Shown here piece by piece: positions 1-7,331 of a stretch of 15,245 bases of DNA. The stretch covers positions 1 to 15,245 of the forward strand of contig JAZRYX010000036.1 of assembly GCA_045600945.1 (NCBI GenBank). Reading direction: 5' to 3'. The number at the start of each line of letters is the position of its first letter. The stretch's first letter is position 1. Source of the DNA: Darwinimomas sp045600945. Its GTDB lineage: Bacteria; Bacillota; Clostridia; Lachnospirales; Lachnospiraceae. A program made the translations under genes and the position numbers. The notes beneath the pieces are model-generated. The model had not been told where the DNA came from. It worked only from the letters and a program-made list of their open reading frames with translations, and did no database searches.

Positions 1-53
1 TATAATTCTTTTGTATGATTTTTGATTCGCACATACAATAATTATACCGCAAA

Positions 54-80
54 GCCAGACTCGTTTGAGCCTGGTTTTTG
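54..80 (+). terminator. possible intrinsic terminator (plus strand, perhaps bidirectional)
   Basis: CCAG (55-58) pairs with CTGG (71-74) and CTC (60-62) with GAG (67-69), around a GTTT loop with one A/C mismatch. A run of five T follows at 75-79. This fits the terminator of a plus-strand gene ending just left of the window; all three plus frames are closed within the first 24 bases. Read on the minus strand, the mismatch becomes a G-U pair but the following tract is weaker (CTTTGCG). Confidence 0.45.
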
Positions 81-105
81 TGTTGAATAGAAACTAATTG
101 CCGAG

Positions 106-180
106 AAAGCAGTCTGTGTTTTACACGCATAGCAGGGTTCAATGGTTCCTGCTTTTAAGTTGTAAAATACAGACTGCTTT
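106..180. repeat. 75-bp long inverted repeat with nested inner hairpin
   Basis: The arms are 106-124 and 162-180, 19 bases each, complementary except for one position (G118 opposite T168). Between them, AGCAGG (131-136) pairs with CCTGCT (148-153), giving an outer stem, an internal loop and an inner stem. The odd pair is a G-U wobble if transcribed as plus strand and a C-A mismatch on the minus strand, a slight hint that the plus-strand RNA is the folded form. It lies beyond the transporter terminator and has no coding potential. It could be a MITE-like or REP-like repeat, a small structured RNA, or an old terminator pair. I see no convincing target-site duplication. Confidence 0.7.
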
Positions 181-189
181 AAGGTAACA

Positions 190-229
190 AAAGAGGCTGT
201 GCACTAAGTTATAGTGCGACAGCCCCTTT
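190..229 (-). terminator. intrinsic terminator of the NSS transporter gene
   Basis: Minus-strand RNA folds as GGCTGT, bulged C, GCACTA, a 5-base loop, then TAGTGC and ACAGCC (219-224/195-200 and 212-217/201-206), with weaker outer AAAG/CTTT pairing. It is followed by TCTTTTGTT. It sits about 20 bases after the transporter stop codon. Confidence 0.8.
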
Positions 230-248
230 CAATTTGGATTAGATTAAA

Positions 249-1796
249 TCAAGCTTTTTTCTTTCCGCTCAATATTGCGATAACCCAGAATACTACAAGC
301 AGTACGCCTGAAATGATGTATCCTGCCGCTTCTCCAACAAGCTGGAAGCTGTCACAAATCTGTCCCTTAAGAACGAACGCCATAACGATCGGGCAGATAA
401 ACTTGATAGCAAATGAGAAGAACTTATCAAAGAATCCCGGTTTAGCACTGACATGAACTTCGTCAAGAGCAAACTTCGGCTTAAGCTCCCATCCAATCAT
501 AAGTGACATAAGCATAGCTCCGAGAGGCATTGCAACACCCTCTGACCAGCAGTCCATAAAGTCAAGCCAGCAATCGTTCCAGCCCTTTACTTCTCCTCCG
601 AAGAGAGCTGCCGGTGCGATACCTGTTTCTCCGAGGCAGCATACTGCAACGAGTAAAGCTTCAGCCATGATTGCTATTGATACCCAGACAGTTACATTTG
701 TTCTGTTTGGTGTCTTACCCTTAGCTACTGCACGATCGATGAAGAATGTTGCAAGAACCTCCATCAGTGAGATAGCTGAAGAGATAGCAGCAATAAGTAC
801 AAGTGCATAGAAAATTACTCCAAAGAGAGGTCCGAATGTTCCCATCTGTGAGAATACATCCTGAAGTGTAACGAAAAGAAGCTTCGGTCCGCTGAGTGAG
901 ATATCTGAATATGCTACGCCGTTAGCGATTCCGTTAGCTACTGCTGCAGGAATAACTGCGATACCTGCCATAAGAGCTACGAGTGTATCTGCAAATACGA
1001 TAACTCCTGCATTCTTCGGAATGTTTTCCTTCTTGTCAAGGTATGAGCCGTAAGTAACCATAGCACCCATAGCAAGTGAAAGAGAGAAGAACATCTGTCC
1101 GCCTGCTGTAGCAAGAACAGAAATGAAATCGGGCTGTGCATCGATAAATCCTGCTGTTACTGCATATCCGGGAACAAACATGAACTTAAGACCTTCAACT
1201 GATCCAGGAAGCGAAAGTGCACGGATAATGATGATAACAAGCATTATGAAAAGTGCCGGCATACCGACTTTATTGAACTTCTCAATACCGCCTGAAACAC
1301 CGCCCTTAACGATAAGCATACATATGATCATGAATAAAGCTGTGAAGATTACGCATCCCCACGGTGATGAAAGCATGGAACCAAAAGATGTTCCGCCGCT
1401 TACATCTGCAAATATCCCGTTACCTACACCGAATGAAAGTTCTGCAAGGTTAAGTGACATATACTGGATACAGTATCCGCCAAGTACTGAATAAAAGCTC
1501 ATGATAAGGAATGGTGCGAGCATTGCAAGCCATCCGATCCATCCGAACTTCTTTGATGCATTCTTGTATGCGTCGATAACATTTAACTTACTCTTACGTC
1601 CAAGAGCAAGCTCGGCTGTCATGATTACGACACCTACAAATACAGCAAGCAACAAATAAACAATAAGAAATGTGAAACCACCTGACTTACCCATCTTATA
1701 CGGGAAGCCCCAGATGTTTCCAAGACCTACTGCTGATCCGACTGCAGCAAGGATAAATCCCAGGTTGCTGCCCCAAGATCCTCTGTTATCTTCCAT
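249..1796 (-). CDS. neurotransmitter:sodium symporter (NSS/SNF) family transporter
   Basis: This 515-residue, highly hydrophobic protein should form about 12 membrane helices in the cytoplasmic membrane and import a solute with sodium. The first helix carries the family signature, seen as AAVGSAVGLGNIWGFPY at about residues 17-33, the unwound sodium/substrate-binding segment. A second conserved stretch, GGQMFFSLSLAMGAMVTYGSYL-like, lies near residues 232-253 in the helix 6 area. Length is normal for bacterial family members, which mostly carry amino acids or related amines; the substrate cannot be read from the sequence. The start is fixed by AAGGGGGA eight bases before the ATG. The gene has its own promoter and terminator, so it is monocistronic. 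The two amidohydrolases upstream could release amino acids or amines for uptake, but that link rests only on position. Confidence 0.95.
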   Translation of the reverse strand: MEDNRGSWGSNLGFILAAVGSAVGLGNIWGFPYKMGKSGGFTFLIVYLLLAVFVGVVIMTAELALGRKSKLNVIDAYKNASKKFGWIGWLAMLAPFLIMSFYSVLGGYCIQYMSLNLAELSFGVGNGIFADVSGGTSFGSMLSSPWGCVIFTALFMIICMLIVKGGVSGGIEKFNKVGMPALFIMLVIIIIRALSLPGSVEGLKFMFVPGYAVTAGFIDAQPDFISVLATAGGQMFFSLSLAMGAMVTYGSYLDKKENIPKNAGVIVFADTLVALMAGIAVIPAAVANGIANGVAYSDISLSGPKLLFVTLQDVFSQMGTFGPLFGVIFYALVLIAAISSAISLMEVLATFFIDRAVAKGKTPNRTNVTVWVSIAIMAEALLVAVCCLGETGIAPAALFGGEVKGWNDCWLDFMDCWSEGVAMPLGAMLMSLMIGWELKPKFALDEVHVSAKPGFFDKFFSFAIKFICPIVMAFVLKGQICDSFQLVGEAAGYIISGVLLVVFWVIAILSGKKKA

Positions 1797-1835
1797 AATA
1801 TTTTCCCCCTTTTATATAAAGACATAGATATGAAG

Positions 1836-1864
1836 ATTATATCAGTATTATTTGACAAATGCAA
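1836..1864 (-). promoter_or_regulatory. promoter of the NSS transporter gene
   Basis: On the minus strand a perfect TATAAT (1836-1841) is preceded by TGA, making an extended -10. Seventeen bases upstream is TTGCAT (859-864 of this kilobase, i.e. 1859-1864), a weak -35. The predicted start near 1829 leaves a leader of about 32 bases before the ATG at 1796. Confidence 0.65.
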
Positions 1865-1871
1865 CAAATCG

Positions 1872-1886
1872 TATATTTCGAATATA
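1872..1886. promoter_or_regulatory. short AT-rich palindrome upstream of the transporter promoter
   Basis: TATATT (1872-1877) and AATATA (1881-1886) flank TCG. It lies 8 bases upstream of the putative -35 and 2 bases after the stop of the acetyltransferase remnant. It could be an operator or a weak end-of-operon hairpin; no U-tract follows it. Confidence 0.3.
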
Positions 1887-1887
1887 G

Positions 1888-2237
1888 TTATTTTGTTGTT
1901 TTTACATCAGGATACATCATTCTCAATTTTGATGCCAACTTAACAAAATCCATATCCATTTTTGTATAAATAACCTGATATTTTCCCATATAACCGGCAT
2001 CGATTATTTTATCCCTGAAAAACCAACCGTTTCTTACATAAAAATCGCGGCGCAATACACGTTGCTCATAATTATCTGCTTCCGGAAGTAATGCTTCTAT
2101 ACATGCAAATAACGCTTTATCCTTGAAATATTCATTCAGTAATAAATTCATAAACCTGCTGCCATATTTTTTGTTGCATAAGGATAATTTGAAGAAACTG
2201 TTACAACCCGAAGGTTGTCGTTTATATTTGAGTCCAT
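1888..2237 (-). pseudogene. truncated and frameshifted GNAT acetyltransferase remnant
   Basis: Two pieces are visible. The first, 2237-2148, starts at an ATG with AAGGAG eight bases upstream and runs 29 codons; the second, 2151-1888, encodes 87 residues. They overlap as ATGA. Reading through a -1 shift at the A6T run (2172-2166) joins them into about 116 residues. The join gives VVTVSS, then YGSRFMNLLL, resembling the GNAT beta4 strand and acetyl-CoA pyrophosphate loop. Further on, ADNYEQRVLRRDFYVRNGW matches the C-terminal motif of a common Firmicute GNAT group (from memory). Even when joined it lacks the N-terminal half of a normal GNAT of about 150-170 residues, so I call it a remnant. It follows the second amidohydrolase by 18 bases and is probably co-transcribed. 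The alternative is two short translated peptides, coupled at ATGA. Confidence 0.6.
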
Positions 2238-2255
2238 ATACTGAGCTCCTTATAT

Positions 2256-3920
2256 TTATTGTTTAATTCCCTTGAAGTACACTGCCTCGGGAATGATGTT
2301 ACCCATTCCTTCAAGCGGCGTCTCAAAAAGATTTTCTTTCAATACAATATAATCTGCATCTTTTCCGGATTCGATGGAACCTTTGATATTATTAAGGCGA
2401 AGTTGCTTTGCTCCGTTAATAGTATAACCGAGAATCATCTGTTCCATGGTCATGCATTCGCATTCCGGCGGGTAAAACTCTGCTGTTGAATAATCGCCCG
2501 GAACTGCTGCAAGAGCAATATCTTTTCTTGAAATGCCTACTTCCATCCCACGGAACGGACTCCATTCTTTGAAATCACCGAATGTAATATTATCGCTTGA
2601 GAATGTCACAAGCGTTCCGTTTCTCCACATCATACCACTCTTGTTAAGATTACGTCCGCGCTTTTCACCCAAAAGCTCAACTGCTGCCTGCACTCCTCCC
2701 GGTATGGAAGTACCGCCGTGCCATGTAGGTGTATAGTTTGCTATTACACCAAGTGAAGCAACGCGAAGGATATCTTCATCACGAACTATACCAAGATGTG
2801 CAATCGTCACATTGATGAGAAGCTTGCCGCCGATTTCATTTTCTGCAAGCTCTACTGCATCAAGAACCGTTTTTACTGCAAGCTCTCCTACTGTATGTAC
2901 ATGAAAATCAATTTTTTCTTTGTTTAGTTTTACAAGCAGCTTGGAAAGAGTTACTTCATCGGTCAGTCTTCCGCCGCAGGTGCCATCATCATATGGATCG
3001 ATGACTGCTGCCGATCGTCCGCTTTCGATACCATCCATCATCATTTTCATAATACGGCAACGAAGATGCTCCGTATTGTATTTTCTGTCCATTTCCTTTA
3101 AGTCATCGATACAGGTTTCAATCTGACGGGGATCAATAATCATATAACTGCTTTCAATATTGATGGGAAGCTTTCCTTCATTATCCAAATCACACAGAAC
3201 CTTCATTACACGTTCATGGAAATTGACACTTCTCGGGCTTCCTGCTTCATAGACGCATGTAATGCCCATCTGTAAGCAAAAATCTATCCAGCGCTGCACA
3301 GCGACTTTAATCTGTTCATCCGTGATATCTTTTACATGTCCTGAATTGAAAGGTTGAAATGCTGCCTCAGTTGCAAAACCGGTAAGCCTGCCGTTTTCAT
3401 CTCTGTCATACCGGCTAAGTCCGGCCGAAATATCCTCTATATCATCTGTCATTCCCAAATCTTCTATTACCTTTGAGTTTGCCCACCCGCTGTGTCCGAC
3501 AGCCTCCATAACAACGATCTGTGCATCAGTACATACTTCATCCAGATCCCAGCGTGTCAGTTTTTCTCCGTGAAGATAGAAAAATCCGAGAACAAACTTA
3601 TATATTTCCCTGCCCGGGTTTTCATTAATATAATTGCGAATAAAATCGATACACTCCTTTTTGCTGTCACAGATAATCGGTACAAGCTCAGGTGTATATT
3701 CAAAAGCAACACTAAGCGCAATATGCATGTGTGAATCAATGATTCCCGGCATGACAAACTTGCCTTTAAGGTCTTCTGTATCACCTTCAAAATCCTTCAG
3801 TCCATCTTCATAACCTACATAAACGAACTTACCGTCTTTTATTGCAAATGCAGTTGCGTGAAAGTCTCTTGCTGCTGATGTGAAAACATTTGCATTTCTG
3901 ATAATTTTATCAACTTTCAT
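2256..3920 (-). CDS. YtcJ-type metal-dependent amidohydrolase (Amidohydro_3 family), copy 2
   Basis: A 554-residue cytoplasmic hydrolase of the amidohydrolase superfamily, likely cleaving an amide, N-formyl or similar C-N bond; the substrate is unknown. The N-terminal beta-sandwich (about 1-58) leads to the metal motif DSHMH at 62-66. HSGWANSK at 143-150, K292 with MMDG at 294-297, HVH at 340-342, AH at 374-375 and SSDN at 441-444 (D443 as likely catalytic acid) complete the barrel. The tail GSIESGKDADYIVL returns to the sandwich. I chose the ATG at 3920 because AGAGGTG lies five bases upstream and the family start pattern begins there. An in-frame ATG at 3995 overlaps the previous stop as TAATG and would add 25 charged residues with no family match. 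The gene directly follows a diverged paralogue and precedes the GNAT remnant in one operon. Confidence 0.9.
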   Translation of the reverse strand: MKVDKIIRNANVFTSAARDFHATAFAIKDGKFVYVGYEDGLKDFEGDTEDLKGKFVMPGIIDSHMHIALSVAFEYTPELVPIICDSKKECIDFIRNYINENPGREIYKFVLGFFYLHGEKLTRWDLDEVCTDAQIVVMEAVGHSGWANSKVIEDLGMTDDIEDISAGLSRYDRDENGRLTGFATEAAFQPFNSGHVKDITDEQIKVAVQRWIDFCLQMGITCVYEAGSPRSVNFHERVMKVLCDLDNEGKLPINIESSYMIIDPRQIETCIDDLKEMDRKYNTEHLRCRIMKMMMDGIESGRSAAVIDPYDDGTCGGRLTDEVTLSKLLVKLNKEKIDFHVHTVGELAVKTVLDAVELAENEIGGKLLINVTIAHLGIVRDEDILRVASLGVIANYTPTWHGGTSIPGGVQAAVELLGEKRGRNLNKSGMMWRNGTLVTFSSDNITFGDFKEWSPFRGMEVGISRKDIALAAVPGDYSTAEFYPPECECMTMEQMILGYTINGAKQLRLNNIKGSIESGKDADYIVLKENLFETPLEGMGNIIPEAVYFKGIKQ

Positions 3921-3994
3921 TTTTACACCTCTTTCATATTCAGCTTGTTTTTGTTCTTGATTCTTATACCACCGAAACCTTTTGGTGGATTCCA

Positions 3995-5758
3995 TTATTG
4001 TTCTGTCCTATACACTTCTTTTCCCTCGAAGTACACGCTCATTATTTTTGTATTATGAATCGTCCTGAGATCTTCTCCTGTAAAATCGAGAAAATCCGTA
4101 TCAAGAATTACAAAATCAGCATTCTTACCCTCTTTTACAGAACCGCATCTGTCATCTATTCCGAGCTGACGCGCACCATCTATTGTAAGGCAATTGAGAA
4201 CCTCTCTTATACTAAGGAGTTCTTTTGTATTATAAGGCTTTGCGTCATCACCCGGACCCATTCCGGTTACCGCCACTTCAATAATGTTCTGAATATTTCC
4301 TTTTATAAATTCAGCACATGGTGCATCTGTGGAAGATGAAACCGTGATACCACAGTCAACGAGACTTTTCATAGGATATCCTGATTCAAATATTCCTTTC
4401 GGGTAGTATGATTTGATAATATTCAGTTTTATCCAAGATTCAACAAGCTTTATGATTTTACTCAGGAAGCCTGCTTTGCCACTTCCCGGTTTTTTATTTA
4501 ATGCGGAAAGATCCATACAATGCCAGATCAGGTTTCCGGCAATACCTATGTCGTGTTCTGCACAGCGGTGTATATCCTCGTCAGTAATATTTCTGACATG
4601 TGCCAAAGTGTTGTGAAGCTTTTTACCTGATTTTTCTTCAGCGTTGATATATGCATCTATCACCGCTCTGCAGGCTCCGTCACCGAATGTATGTGTATGA
4701 ATCGGAATCCCTCTTGAGTTCGCATATGCTGCAATTTCTTTTAACTCATCGGGAGACCATACGATATTTCCGTGTTCCTGTCCCGGCTTTGCGTGTGGAT
4801 ATTTTTCAATAGTCCATCCGGTTCGGGCTTCAACTACTCCGTCAGAGAAAAGCTTAAGTACAAGCGGATTAAAGTGCGTTGTCCTGTACTTATTTCCTTC
4901 CTCTATCATGTAATCAATTTTATCACGGTATTTCTCTGCCTCATAACTACGTACCGTATATGTTGTTGTTACATTGATTCCAAGTTCTCCTGAATCATCC
5001 ATATCCTTCAGATAAGGATACCATATCGACCCGCCCATACAGTTGATATAGGCATCAAAATAATTGGTAAATCCTCTCTCGTGAAGAGTATCGACAGCAT
5101 TACTACAAGCAGTGCGATATATTTCTGCGTCTACTATTGATAGATCAATTGCTCTTTCAATTACATAAGGAACCACCTCATCAGAGATTACTCCGCTAGG
5201 TATTCCTTTTGAAGTAAGATAGACATTACCTCCTCTTACCTTTTTACTACTATCAATCCCAGCCATTTTAAGAGCCGTCTGATTGCATAGTGCCTGATGT
5301 CCGCCTGAATCAATCATAACCACCGGGATTCCCGGTGCTACAGATTCAATTTCCTCTGCAAAATTTTTATCCTTACTGCTCTCTTGCATGAATATCTTAT
5401 AGTCAAGTCCCCATGACAGAAAGAATTCAGGCTTTTCTTCGGCAGTCATCTTTTCCCTGATCAGATCAATCACTCCATCATAATGCATATAATACCCCGG
5501 CATCATCCTCGCTAATGCATCGATTCCGATGAAATGTCCATGTCCTTCCGTACATCCGGGAATAATCAGACCCTTTCCGGTATTATCAATTATCTTTGTT
5601 TTTCCCTCATCGATATAATCAGCCACACCGTCTCTGTCGCCTACATAAATATATTTTCCGTCCTTTACCGCAAAAGCCTCACAAAGGCCGTCACATTCTT
5701 TTTCAGCGGTAAATATCTTTCCATAAACAATATAATCCGCCGTTTTTTCTTTAATCAT
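3995..5758 (-). CDS. YtcJ-type metal-dependent amidohydrolase (Amidohydro_3 family), copy 1
   Basis: A 587-residue cytoplasmic amidohydrolase of the same family as its downstream neighbour but clearly diverged. Visible landmarks are EGHGH at 71-75, GGHQALCN at 152-159, LKLFSDG at 301-307, IHTH at 353-356, LAHVRN at 385-390 and SSSTDAP at 474-480. The C-terminal return to the sandwich domain reads GSVKEGKNADFVILD. All expected metal and acid positions are present, so it should be active; the substrate is unknown. An insertion around residues 418-460, rich in K and aromatic residues, is absent or different in the sister protein and may shape the active-site entrance. The ATG at 5758 has GAGGAGA seven bases upstream. 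An upstream in-frame ATG at 5818 lies upstream of the likely transcription start, so it is rejected. This is the first gene of the amidohydrolase operon. Confidence 0.9.
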   Translation of the reverse strand: MIKEKTADYIVYGKIFTAEKECDGLCEAFAVKDGKYIYVGDRDGVADYIDEGKTKIIDNTGKGLIIPGCTEGHGHFIGIDALARMMPGYYMHYDGVIDLIREKMTAEEKPEFFLSWGLDYKIFMQESSKDKNFAEEIESVAPGIPVVMIDSGGHQALCNQTALKMAGIDSSKKVRGGNVYLTSKGIPSGVISDEVVPYVIERAIDLSIVDAEIYRTACSNAVDTLHERGFTNYFDAYINCMGGSIWYPYLKDMDDSGELGINVTTTYTVRSYEAEKYRDKIDYMIEEGNKYRTTHFNPLVLKLFSDGVVEARTGWTIEKYPHAKPGQEHGNIVWSPDELKEIAAYANSRGIPIHTHTFGDGACRAVIDAYINAEEKSGKKLHNTLAHVRNITDEDIHRCAEHDIGIAGNLIWHCMDLSALNKKPGSGKAGFLSKIIKLVESWIKLNIIKSYYPKGIFESGYPMKSLVDCGITVSSSTDAPCAEFIKGNIQNIIEVAVTGMGPGDDAKPYNTKELLSIREVLNCLTIDGARQLGIDDRCGSVKEGKNADFVILDTDFLDFTGEDLRTIHNTKIMSVYFEGKEVYRTEQ

Positions 5759-5809
5759 AGCTTTGTCTCCTCGTATAGTCAGCAAACACAATACAGAACC
5801 ACCAAAAAT

Positions 5810-5815
5810 ATTATA
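5810..5815 (-). promoter_or_regulatory. candidate -10 of the amidohydrolase operon
   Basis: TATAAT on the minus strand lies in a very AT-rich stretch between the gdhA terminator and the first amidohydrolase. No good -35 is visible at 16-18 bases. The predicted start near 5803 gives a leader of about 45 bases before the ATG at 5758. Confidence 0.4.
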
Positions 5816-5850
5816 CAAAATAATATTTTAAAATACTATAAACCCGAACT

Positions 5851-5886
5851 TAAATAAAGAGGCAGGGGTGCTGAATCCCTGCCTCT
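5851..5886 (-). terminator. intrinsic terminator of gdhA
   Basis: A perfect 10-bp stem (5858-5867 with 5877-5886, AGAGGCAGGG/CCCTGCCTCT) surrounds a 9-base loop, and TTATTTA follows on the minus strand. It lies about 55 bases after the gdhA stop and separates that transcript from the amidohydrolase operon. Confidence 0.85.
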
Positions 5887-5940
5887 GAACATATTTATAT
5901 GGTATTTTGTTTTCGGTCTGTCCCGAATGTCTATAAAATC

Positions 5941-7293
5941 TTAGAAGATACCCTGCTCCATCATAGCATCTGCTACTTTCTGGAATCCTGCAATGTTTGC
6001 GCCTGCTACAAGGTCATATCCAAGTCCGTATCTCTCTGCAGCTGCAGCTGATACATCATGAATGTTCTTCATCATCTTCTTAAGCTGAGCATCAACCTCT
6101 TCTGCTGTCCATACGAGACGCTCTGAGTTCTGTGCCATCTCAAGTCCTGATACACCAACACCACCTGCATTAACTGCCTTTGAAGGAGCAACGATCATAT
6201 GCTTCTGGCTGCGTAAGAAATTAAGTGCATCGTTTGTTGTCGGCATATTTGCAACCTCGATATAGTACTTAACGCCTGATGCTGCAATCTTCTCTGCAGA
6301 GTCCATCTTGACATCGTTCTGTGTAGCTGCCGGCATATAAATATCAACATCCTTAACGCCCCAGCATTTTTCTCCCTCTACGAATTCGCATCCGAACTTC
6401 TCTGCATATGGTTTGCAGTGCATCGGATCTTTAGCTCTCATCTCAAGGATATAGTTGAGCTTCTCATCTGTGCTTACGCCGTCAGGATCATGAATATATC
6501 CGTCAGGTCCTGCAAAGTATGTAACCTTAGCACCAAGTTCTTTTGCTTTCTTCATGATACCCCAGCCAACATTGCCGTATCCGGAAATAGCAATTCTCTT
6601 GCCTTCGATGCTCTCGCCTTCATGTTTAAGTACTTCGAGCAGATAATAAACTGCTCCGTAGCCTGTAGCCTCGGGTCTGATAAGTGAACCGCCTGATGCA
6701 AGTCCCTTACCTGTGAGGACACCGTTCTCCCATACACCTTTAAGTCTTCTGTACTGTCCGTACATGTACATAACTTCACGTCCGCCTACGCCCATATCAC
6801 CTGCCGGAACGTCAACATCCGGTCCGATATATCTGTAGAGAGCTGTCATGAAGCTCTGGCAGAATCTCATAACCTCTGCATCACTCTTGCCTGCAGGATC
6901 GAAATCCGAACCACCTTTGCCGCCGCCCATCGGGAGACCTGTAAGAGAGTTCTTGAATGTCTGCTCAAATCCGAGGAACTTGATGATTCCTTCATAAACA
7001 TTCTTCTGGAAACGAATACCGCCCTTGTACGGTCCGATAGCACCATTGAACTGACATCTCCAACCGCGGTTTGTATGTACCTTGCCCTCATCATCTGTCC
7101 ATACTACTCTGAATGTGAACATTCTCTCAGGCTCTGTCATACGGTTAAGAAGGTCTGCCTTCTCATATTCCGGATGCTGATCAACTACAGGACTGAGTGA
7201 AGAAAGTACTTCCTCAACTGTCTGTACGAATTCAGGCTCATTAGCATGCTTTGCCTTTACGTTATCAATAACGCTCTGAACGTATGCATTCAT
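5941..7293 (-). CDS. gdhA: glutamate dehydrogenase, hexameric type
   Basis: A 450-residue enzyme interconverting glutamate with 2-oxoglutarate and ammonium. It has the usual length and all expected parts: substrate-binding GPYKGGIRF (K90), K114, GGGKGGSDFDP (catalytic K126), PAGDMGVGGREV (D166), the Rossmann motif GYGNVGWG (238-245) and NAGGVGVSG with S382. The region around FVQTVEEVLSSLSPVVD and the C-terminus resemble, from memory, the Clostridium symbiosum enzyme. NAD versus NADP preference cannot be decided safely. One oddity is QKNVYEG where many homologues have HPSVNLS just after GGIRF. AGGAGGG sits nine bases before the ATG. The gene begins about 30 bases after the DUF4380 gene and has its own terminator. 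Since the upstream cluster includes a PLP aminotransferase, it may regenerate 2-oxoglutarate or glutamate for that reaction. Confidence 0.97.
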   Translation of the reverse strand: MNAYVQSVIDNVKAKHANEPEFVQTVEEVLSSLSPVVDQHPEYEKADLLNRMTEPERMFTFRVVWTDDEGKVHTNRGWRCQFNGAIGPYKGGIRFQKNVYEGIIKFLGFEQTFKNSLTGLPMGGGKGGSDFDPAGKSDAEVMRFCQSFMTALYRYIGPDVDVPAGDMGVGGREVMYMYGQYRRLKGVWENGVLTGKGLASGGSLIRPEATGYGAVYYLLEVLKHEGESIEGKRIAISGYGNVGWGIMKKAKELGAKVTYFAGPDGYIHDPDGVSTDEKLNYILEMRAKDPMHCKPYAEKFGCEFVEGEKCWGVKDVDIYMPAATQNDVKMDSAEKIAASGVKYYIEVANMPTTNDALNFLRSQKHMIVAPSKAVNAGGVGVSGLEMAQNSERLVWTAEEVDAQLKKMMKNIHDVSAAAAERYGLGYDLVAGANIAGFQKVADAMMEQGIF

Positions 7294-7325
7294 AATTACA
7301 TTCCCTCCTAAATAAATTGTATTAA

Positions 7326-7331
7326 ATTATA
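7326..7331 (-). promoter_or_regulatory. weak candidate -10 for gdhA
   Basis: A TATAAT on the minus strand overlaps the stop codon of the preceding gene and would give a leader of about 26 bases. No recognisable -35 is present, so gdhA may instead be read from upstream. Confidence 0.25.

Noticed and set aside
41..46. TATAAT on the minus strand as a promoter for a gene left of the window
   Set aside because: No -35 at 16-18 bases was found and the downstream gene is not visible.
3921..3995. ATG at 3995 (TAATG overlap) as start of the second amidohydrolase
   Set aside because: The added 25 charged residues match nothing in the family and a good RBS precedes the ATG at 3920. Coupled initiation at 3995 cannot be excluded.
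5759..5818. ATG at 5818 as start of the first amidohydrolase
   Set aside because: It overlaps the likely -10 and precedes the predicted transcription start; the ATG at 5758 has a strong RBS and starts the family-like sequence.
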